This document shows positions 7,446 to 11,590 of a stretch of DNA of 11,590 nt, in pieces. The notes under the pieces are model-generated. The model ran no database searches and was not told the DNA's origin. It was given only the letters and a program-made list of their open reading frames with translations. Position 1 is the first letter of the stretch. Each line of letters opens with the position of its first letter. A program made the position numbers and the translations under genes. The DNA is taken from the NCBI GenBank assembly GCA_002841035.1, contig PHDR01000048.1, positions 1 through 11,590 on the forward strand, given 5' to 3'. This stretch comes from Bacteroidetes bacterium HGW-Bacteroidetes-12. GTDB taxonomy: Bacteria > Bacteroidota > Bacteroidia > Flavobacteriales_E > Vicingaceae.

Positions 7446-7496
7446 TGTCATTCTGAACGAAATCCCGAAAGCTTTCGGGATGAAGTGATGAATCTC
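7446..7496 (+). repeat. Dispersed intergenic repeat with a 20-bp perfect palindrome
   Basis: The block begins TGTCATTCTGAACGAA and ends GATGAATCTC, a form I recall as an abundant intergenic repeat in Bacteroidota. At its centre is the perfect palindrome ATCCCGAAAGCTTTCGGGAT (7462-7481). It has no T run on the plus strand, so it is a poor intrinsic terminator, but it would form a stable cruciform or RNA hairpin between the RicT-like gene and gldH. Confidence 0.65.
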
Positions 7497-7529
7497 TAAT
7501 TTCTAATTTCTAATCTCCAATCTCTAATT
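7494..7529 (+). repeat. Degenerate CTAATTT/CTAATCTC short tandem repeat upstream of gldH
   Basis: About five imperfect units related to CTAATTT and CTAATCTC run up to 10 bases before the gldH start codon. Their minus-strand translation (RDWRLEIRN-like) is a common artefact ORF, so no gene is called there. Confidence 0.65.
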
Positions 7530-7538
7530 GATAAAAAA

Positions 7539-8003
7539 ATGACCAAGTTAATAGCATCATTATTTATAGTTGCAGTTCTATTTTCATGCAACTCAAATGT
7601 TGTGTATGACGAATATATTGCCATAGAAAAAGAGAACTGGAAAAAAGAAAATATTGCTACGTTTGAATTTGATGCTTTAGACACACTTACAGCCCATAAT
7701 TTTTATATTAATGTTAGAAATAAAGGAGAATATCCATACAGCAACCTGTATTTATTTATTACAATTAATGGTCCAGGAGGTAACTTTTCAAAAGATACTA
7801 TAAATTGTATTTTGGCAGATGACAGAGGCAAGTGGAAAGGAAAAGGTTGGGGAGATTTGTGGGATTATCAACAACCCTATTTGGGCAATGTGAAATTTGC
7901 AAAAAAAGGGAAATACATCGTTTCTTATGAACAAGCAATGCGTACAGAAGATGGATTAAAAGGCATTTCTGACATTGGGTTAAAAATTGTGAAGGTAAAG
8001 TAA
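7539..8003 (+). CDS. gldH: Gliding motility lipoprotein GldH
   Basis: This 154-residue lipoprotein has a signal peptide with the lipobox LFSC, so lipidation is expected at Cys17. The mature part carries the features I associate with GldH: NFYINVRNKGEYPYSNLYLF (about 54-73), a following DTINCILAD segment with G-x-W-x-G-x-G (Lys/Gly/Trp-rich, about 99-106), and near the end EQAMR...LKGISDIGLKI. Length is normal for the family. In Flavobacterium johnsoniae, GldH is required for gliding and is a lipoprotein of the machinery associated with the type IX secretion system; its exact biochemical role is unknown. ATG 7539 gives a complete signal peptide directly after an A-rich leader (GATAAAAAA). The gene is surrounded by short repeats on both sides, and no promoter box is clear in the 133-base gap, so it may depend on readthrough from the RicT-like gene. 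Confidence 0.9.
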   Translation: MTKLIASLFIVAVLFSCNSNVVYDEYIAIEKENWKKENIATFEFDALDTLTAHNFYINVRNKGEYPYSNLYLFITINGPGGNFSKDTINCILADDRGKWKGKGWGDLWDYQQPYLGNVKFAKKGKYIVSYEQAMRTEDGLKGISDIGLKIVKVK

Positions 8004-8008
8004 GGGGT

Positions 8009-8091
8009 TAGTAGTTAGATTTTAAGAAAAGACGCTGCAAGAAAAAATTAAAAAACCTCTATGAACCCCGTGTCTCCTGTGGTAGAAAAAA
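8009..8091 (+). repeat. Repeat-derived intergenic segment after gldH
   Basis: The 114-base gap before the next gene starts with a copy of TAGTAGTTAG (8009-8018). It then contains AACCTCTATGAACCCCGTGT followed by CTCCTGTGGTAGAAAAAA (8054-8091). The second part resembles a dispersed sequence I recall from many Bacteroidota genomes (CCTCTGTG...CTGTGGTGAAAA forms). No promoter or open frame of note is seen in it. Confidence 0.5.
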
Positions 8092-8117
8092 ATATGAAAT
8101 AGTGAATAATCTATAAA

Positions 8118-9575
8118 ATGACCAAACAAGCAATATTTTCCTTTTCTATTTCACTCTTTTTTTTCATTTCTTTAAATGCTCAACAAAAAACAAAAGAAAG
8201 TATTTACAAAACAGAATATGAGGATGTAACAAGAAATTCTTATAACAAAATACTAATAAATTTATCTAAAGAACAACCACCAAAACACATCAACTACAAA
8301 GGAATTCCGATAACCACCAATGATTCAACTTTTAAATTTAATGGAAAACAGATAGATGAAAGTTTTCCAACACAATTTGCTGAAAATCATTATTTACCCT
8401 ATTATTTCTCTTCCAAATCGTATAAACTTCCAACTGCTTTTAGCTTATTGAAATATTATCAATCGATTATAGATTCTAATTTAGCTTATAATGAGTTACC
8501 AAAAGAATTAAACCTCGTTCCTTTAGTTTGTTCTGCATTTAATCCCCTTTCAACCAATGGAATAGGAGGGGAAGGTTTTTGGCATTTATACTATCCGCAA
8601 TCCATAAAATATGGATTACGTGTTGATGAATTTGTGGACGAACGTAGAGATTTTAAAAAAGCAACGCAAGCAGCAACACTTTATTTAAAAGATTTGCACA
8701 AACTCTACAACAATTGGGAACTTACACTAGCCGCTTATGCTTGCGGTGTGGTAAATGTAAACAAAGCAATGCTGCGAACCAATCAAAATAACTACAACGC
8801 TATTTATCCATTATTGCCAAGTAAAACCAACGATTTTGTAAATGCCTATGTAGCAATGTTGTTTTTATCTTATTATGATGATTTTGAACCCGTAATTCTT
8901 AACCCAATTATTGATGCAGATACTGTTTATATAACTAAAAAATTAGAATTAAAAGCATTGGAAGATGTGCTTAAGGCAGATGTTACTATGCTTGAATTTC
9001 TAAATCCTGAACTAAACAAAAAAATCATTCCCAAAAACACTATTGTAAAATTTTCAACAAAACTTAAAGCCCAATTTTTAGCACAGCAAAAAAGTATTTA
9101 TCTTTATCAAGATTCCATACTTAATCAACCAAAACCTAAAGAAAAAATTGATACAATACCAACAATTGAGGAAGGAGAATATATAGTTTACAAAGTAAAA
9201 TCGGGCGATGTGTTGGGTTTAATTGCCGAAAAGCACAAAATATCTGTAACCCAGCTCCAAAGTTGGAATAATTTATCAGGAACCAACATAAATATTGGTC
9301 AACAATTGAAAATTTATAGCACCGAATTTAAACAAGAAGCAGCCCCTGATCCTATTGCAGAAAAAGATAGCTTACCAAAACAAACAACACCTTCACAAAC
9401 AGACACAAGACCATCAACATCTTCTTATTCTGAAATTTATATAGTTAAATCGGGAGACAATTTATGGATAATTGCTAAGAAATTTTCAGGAATTTCGGCA
9501 GAAGACATTATGAAATTTAATAATATTGATGCAAACTTAAAAATAGGACAAGAATTAAAAATTCCGAGCAAATAA
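8118..9575 (+). CDS. Secreted MltD-like lytic transglycosylase homologue with two LysM domains; catalytic Glu replaced by Cys
   Basis: This 485-residue protein has a signal peptide (ending LNAQQ, cleavage near Ala21). Residues about 105-225 align with the SLT domain of MltD-type lytic transglycosylases: LPKELNLVPLV, FNP, GFW, YGL, VDERRDFKKATQAATLYLK, NNWELTLAAY. Two LysM domains follow (about 354-399 and 439-483), both starting with Y-x-V-K-S-G-D and ending in IGQ-x-LKI, separated by a Pro/Thr/Ser linker. The SLT active site is altered. The expected P-L-I-E-S-x-F-N-P reads PLVCSAFNP, so the general-acid Glu is Cys138. The expected GLWQFMP reads GFWHLYY, and AAYNAG reads AAYACG. The fold and peptidoglycan binding are probably kept while transglycosylase activity is probably lost. 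The gene follows gldH by 114 bases and overlaps or abuts the SGNH gene downstream, so the latter two are probably coupled. Confidence 0.87.
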   Translation: MTKQAIFSFSISLFFFISLNAQQKTKESIYKTEYEDVTRNSYNKILINLSKEQPPKHINYKGIPITTNDSTFKFNGKQIDESFPTQFAENHYLPYYFSSKSYKLPTAFSLLKYYQSIIDSNLAYNELPKELNLVPLVCSAFNPLSTNGIGGEGFWHLYYPQSIKYGLRVDEFVDERRDFKKATQAATLYLKDLHKLYNNWELTLAAYACGVVNVNKAMLRTNQNNYNAIYPLLPSKTNDFVNAYVAMLFLSYYDDFEPVILNPIIDADTVYITKKLELKALEDVLKADVTMLEFLNPELNKKIIPKNTIVKFSTKLKAQFLAQQKSIYLYQDSILNQPKPKEKIDTIPTIEEGEYIVYKVKSGDVLGLIAEKHKISVTQLQSWNNLSGTNINIGQQLKIYSTEFKQEAAPDPIAEKDSLPKQTTPSQTDTRPSTSSYSEIYIVKSGDNLWIIAKKFSGISAEDIMKFNNIDANLKIGQELKIPSK

Positions 9576-9619
9576 CATCCGAAGAAAAGAAGGTTTCGCC
9601 AAAAACCACACTATTTTTT

Positions 9620-11041
9620 TTGCTAGCAACCATGATATTGTTGCTAGTTGTTATGTTCTTATTTCCTGAAAAAGGCATACAAATGGGTAGCTATAAATTG
9701 CAATTTCCAACTCCAGTTGAGTTTTTTGGAGCAGCAAATGAGAATGATAGTATAGAAAATTTAGAAAAAGACCTTGCCAATATTTTTGATTCCACCGAAA
9801 TAGCACAATTAAGTGTTATAGATTCTACCTTAATAAAACATCGATTAGATTCCTTGCATAACTTTCGTAAAAACTTTCAAGTTTCTGATAAATCAAAGCC
9901 AGCCTTACATCGTTTTTTTGATGCATTAGACAATGCCACAAAAAAGAAAGTTCGCATTATGCACTATGGCGACTCTCAAATTGAAGTTGATAGAATAACT
10001 TCTTACATTAGAAATGAACTTCAAAAAAAGTTTGGCGGTAATGGTGCTGGTTTATTTCCTGTGGTAGATATTGCTCCAAAAATGAGCGTAAATATTGCCT
10101 ATTCAGAAAATTGGAAACGCTACCCTGGTTTCGGGCTAAAAGATTCCACCGTTAAACACAATAAATATGGTCCTTTAATTAGTATGAGTAGGTTTTCCCC
10201 AATACCAAAAACTACTATATTTACTGAAGACAGCACAAGTTATGAAGCCTGGATTACCATAAACAAACCCAAAGAGTCTTATTCTCAAACAAAGAATTAC
10301 TCAATGCTAAGGATTCTGCTAAGTAATGCACTAGTTCCCGTTTCCTATAAAATTTTTACAGATAATGTAATGGCTAAAGAAGGAATAATTCCACCTAATT
10401 CGCCATTTATTGAATTAAAAACAACTTTCGATAAAACACCTGAAGAAATTAAAATTACCTTCAGTGGAAAAGATAGTCCCGATGTTTATGGTATTTCTAT
10501 AGAAGGAACAACTGGTATTGTTATGGACAACATTCCGCTCAGAGGCTCATCGGGTACTGTGTTTAGTAAATTAGATAAAACACTAATGGCAAACGCTTAC
10601 GCTAATCTTTCGCCCGATTTAATTATTTTGCAATTTGGAGGTAATGTGATGCCTTACATCAAATCGGAAAAAGAATGTAATGATTATGGAAATTGGTTTA
10701 AATCTCAAATTTATTTTTTAAAGAAATTAAACCCAAAAGCTGCATTTATAGTTATTGGACCAAGCGATATGTCTATCAAAGAAAAAACAGATTATATTAC
10801 CTATCCATTTTTAGAAAATGTGAGAGACGCACTCAAAGAAGCCGCACTTAGTACCGATTGTGTATTTTGGGATATGTATGAAGTAATGGGAGGGAAAAAT
10901 TCGATGCCTAAATGGGTAAATGCTGAGCCAGCTTTGGCAGCATCCGATTACACCCATTTTACGCCCGAAGGAGCCAAAAAAGTAGCCGAAGAATTTTATA
11001 AAAAAATAGTAGAAATGTATGTGGAATATAAATTGCAATAA
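9620..11041 (+). CDS. Membrane-anchored SGNH/GDSL-type hydrolase (start uncertain; reading frame extends upstream to about 9572)
   Basis: From TTG 9620 this is a 473-residue protein: one N-terminal transmembrane anchor, a helical spacer (about 40-100), then an SGNH fold. Block I is YGDSQ (nucleophile Ser119), a block II Gly is likely in LRGSSG (about 307-312), block III is FGGN (Asn342), and block V is SDYTHF (Asp443, His446). The full Ser/Asn/Asp-His set is therefore present and esterase or acyltransfer activity in the periplasm is likely. SGNH proteins of this location often act on O-acetyl groups of peptidoglycan or glycans, but the substrate is inferred only. The frame is open upstream to 9530 with no ATG, GTG or other TTG. 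The upstream codons encode a charged stretch (TSEEKKVSPK) directly before the hydrophobic anchor, which fits a true N-terminus better than the TTG. An ATA at 9572 overlaps the preceding stop codon as ATAA. ATG 9632 is a further fallback start. Confidence 0.82.
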   Translation: MLATMILLLVVMFLFPEKGIQMGSYKLQFPTPVEFFGAANENDSIENLEKDLANIFDSTEIAQLSVIDSTLIKHRLDSLHNFRKNFQVSDKSKPALHRFFDALDNATKKKVRIMHYGDSQIEVDRITSYIRNELQKKFGGNGAGLFPVVDIAPKMSVNIAYSENWKRYPGFGLKDSTVKHNKYGPLISMSRFSPIPKTTIFTEDSTSYEAWITINKPKESYSQTKNYSMLRILLSNALVPVSYKIFTDNVMAKEGIIPPNSPFIELKTTFDKTPEEIKITFSGKDSPDVYGISIEGTTGIVMDNIPLRGSSGTVFSKLDKTLMANAYANLSPDLIILQFGGNVMPYIKSEKECNDYGNWFKSQIYFLKKLNPKAAFIVIGPSDMSIKEKTDYITYPFLENVRDALKEAALSTDCVFWDMYEVMGGKNSMPKWVNAEPALAASDYTHFTPEGAKKVAEEFYKKIVEMYVEYKLQ

Positions 11042-11119
11042 TGTGTAAATGAGTAAATGTGCAAATGTAGCAATGTATCAATATGAAAATGTAACAATAT
11101 GTGAATGTGAGAATATGGA
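11042..11119 (+). repeat. Degenerate AATGTG-type short tandem repeat between the two SGNH genes
   Basis: Directly after the stop codon, about eight imperfect units related to AAATGTGCAAATGT and CAATATGAAAATGT fill most of the 121-base gap. I recall similar AATGTG/AAATG arrays between genes in Bacteroidota. It has many stop codons and no convincing ORF. Confidence 0.6.
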
Positions 11120-11162
11120 GATTATTCCCAGCTTTATGAACTTTACAAAATAAAATAACCCA

Positions 11163-11590
11163 ATGAGTAACTATTTAATAAGAATAACATTTTTAATCTT
11201 TCTAATTCATTCACAATTAGTGAAAGCCCAATCAAACCCACATATATTACCTCAATATGATATTGTGCAGTATGATTCCAATTATGTTCATTTTTATAAC
11301 GATAGTGCAAATTTCAATACTTTTTATAGCAAGTTAGATACCTTAATTGCTGAAGGCAGAGGCAAAATAAACATTATGCAAATTGGTGGTTCACACATTC
11401 AGGCAGATATTTGGTCGGATCAATTGCGTAAAAATTTTCAGCAACTTTCGCCTAACCTTAATGGCGGAAGAGGTTTTTTATTTCCTTATAAGTTAGCAAA
11501 AACAAACAATCCTTATTATTATGATGTTAGTTATACAGGCGAATGGAACGGGTATAGAAATTCAGTAAGCAAACATAAAGCTATTTGGGG
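11163..11590 (+). CDS. Second secreted SGNH-like hydrolase paralogue, 3' end outside window; GDS motif changed to GGS
   Basis: The frame from ATG 11163 is open for 142 codons to the window edge. The N-terminus (hydrophobic, ending VKAQ) is a signal peptide with cleavage near Ala22. Residues 69-132 align with the SGNH protein just upstream: INIMQIGGSHIQAD against VRIMHYGDSQIEVD, then a helix, GGRGFLFPYK against GNGAGLFPVV, and SYTGEWNGYRN against AYSENWKRYPG. The presumed nucleophile Ser77 is kept, but the Asp of the block I GDS motif is Gly76. The Asn and Asp-x-x-His blocks lie beyond the window, so activity cannot be judged. Unlike its neighbour it appears to be exported and released rather than anchored. 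The tandem arrangement points to gene duplication and a joint role. The right-hand portion of this cluster is not visible. Confidence 0.78.
   Translation, partial: MSNYLIRITFLIFLIHSQLVKAQSNPHILPQYDIVQYDSNYVHFYNDSANFNTFYSKLDTLIAEGRGKINIMQIGGSHIQADIWSDQLRKNFQQLSPNLNGGRGFLFPYKLAKTNNPYYYDVSYTGEWNGYRNSVSKHKAIW

Noticed and set aside
7462..7481. 20-bp palindrome as an intrinsic terminator of the RicT-like gene
   Set aside because: No T run follows on either strand, and it sits inside a recognised repeat block, so it is reported as part of a repeat.
7496..7684. Minus-strand open frame starting inside gldH
   Set aside because: Its end is the translation of the CTAATTT repeat and the rest is antisense to gldH.
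10811..11038. Minus-strand open frame at the end of the first SGNH gene
   Set aside because: It is antisense to the block V region of the SGNH protein and has no family features.

Overview
The window looks like a chromosomal segment from a gliding-type member of the Bacteroidota, probably Flavobacteriia-like. The base composition is AT-rich, signal peptides end in the '-AQ' style, two promoters carry the TAnnTTTG -7 box, and ribosome binding sites are A-rich rather than Shine-Dalgarno-like. A clear gldH gliding lipoprotein gene, DUF4476 proteins, and several intergenic repeat types that I recognise as common in this phylum point the same way. I see no rRNA, tRNA, CRISPR array, transposase or phage gene.

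Layout. (1) Positions 1-1884, minus strand: the N-terminal 628 codons of a large secreted protein made of jelly-roll (MAM-like) and CARDB/Ig-like modules with a repeat period of 299 residues. It has no stop inside the window and runs off the left edge. (2) Positions 2039-4720, plus strand: a metallo-beta-lactamase-fold hydrolase, then two paralogous secreted DUF4476 proteins. The gaps are 8 and 46 bases, so this is probably one operon. It ends at a strong 15-bp-stem hairpin with a T run. (3) Positions 4904-6058: proline dehydrogenase, behind its own TAAATTTG box. (4) Positions 6221-8003: a PSP1/RicT-like protein with an unusual Cys-rich N-terminus, behind a TATCTTTG box, then gldH. (5) Positions 8118-11590: an envelope cluster. 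It holds a secreted MltD-like lytic transglycosylase with two LysM domains whose catalytic Glu is replaced by Cys, a membrane-anchored SGNH/GDSL hydrolase with an intact Ser/Asn/Asp-His set, and the start of a second, secreted SGNH paralogue in which GDS has become GGS.

Functionally, the right half concerns the cell envelope: a gliding/type IX secretion accessory lipoprotein, a peptidoglycan-binding probable pseudoenzyme and paired SGNH esterases. The esterases could act on acyl groups of peptidoglycan or surface glycans, but that substrate is inference. The most notable points are the degenerate lytic transglycosylase beside an active/altered SGNH pair, and the start of the first SGNH gene. 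There an ATAA overlap sits where ATGA would be expected, and the sequence upstream of the first usable TTG encodes a convincing N-terminus. The gaps around gldH and inside the envelope cluster are filled with degenerate dispersed repeats.
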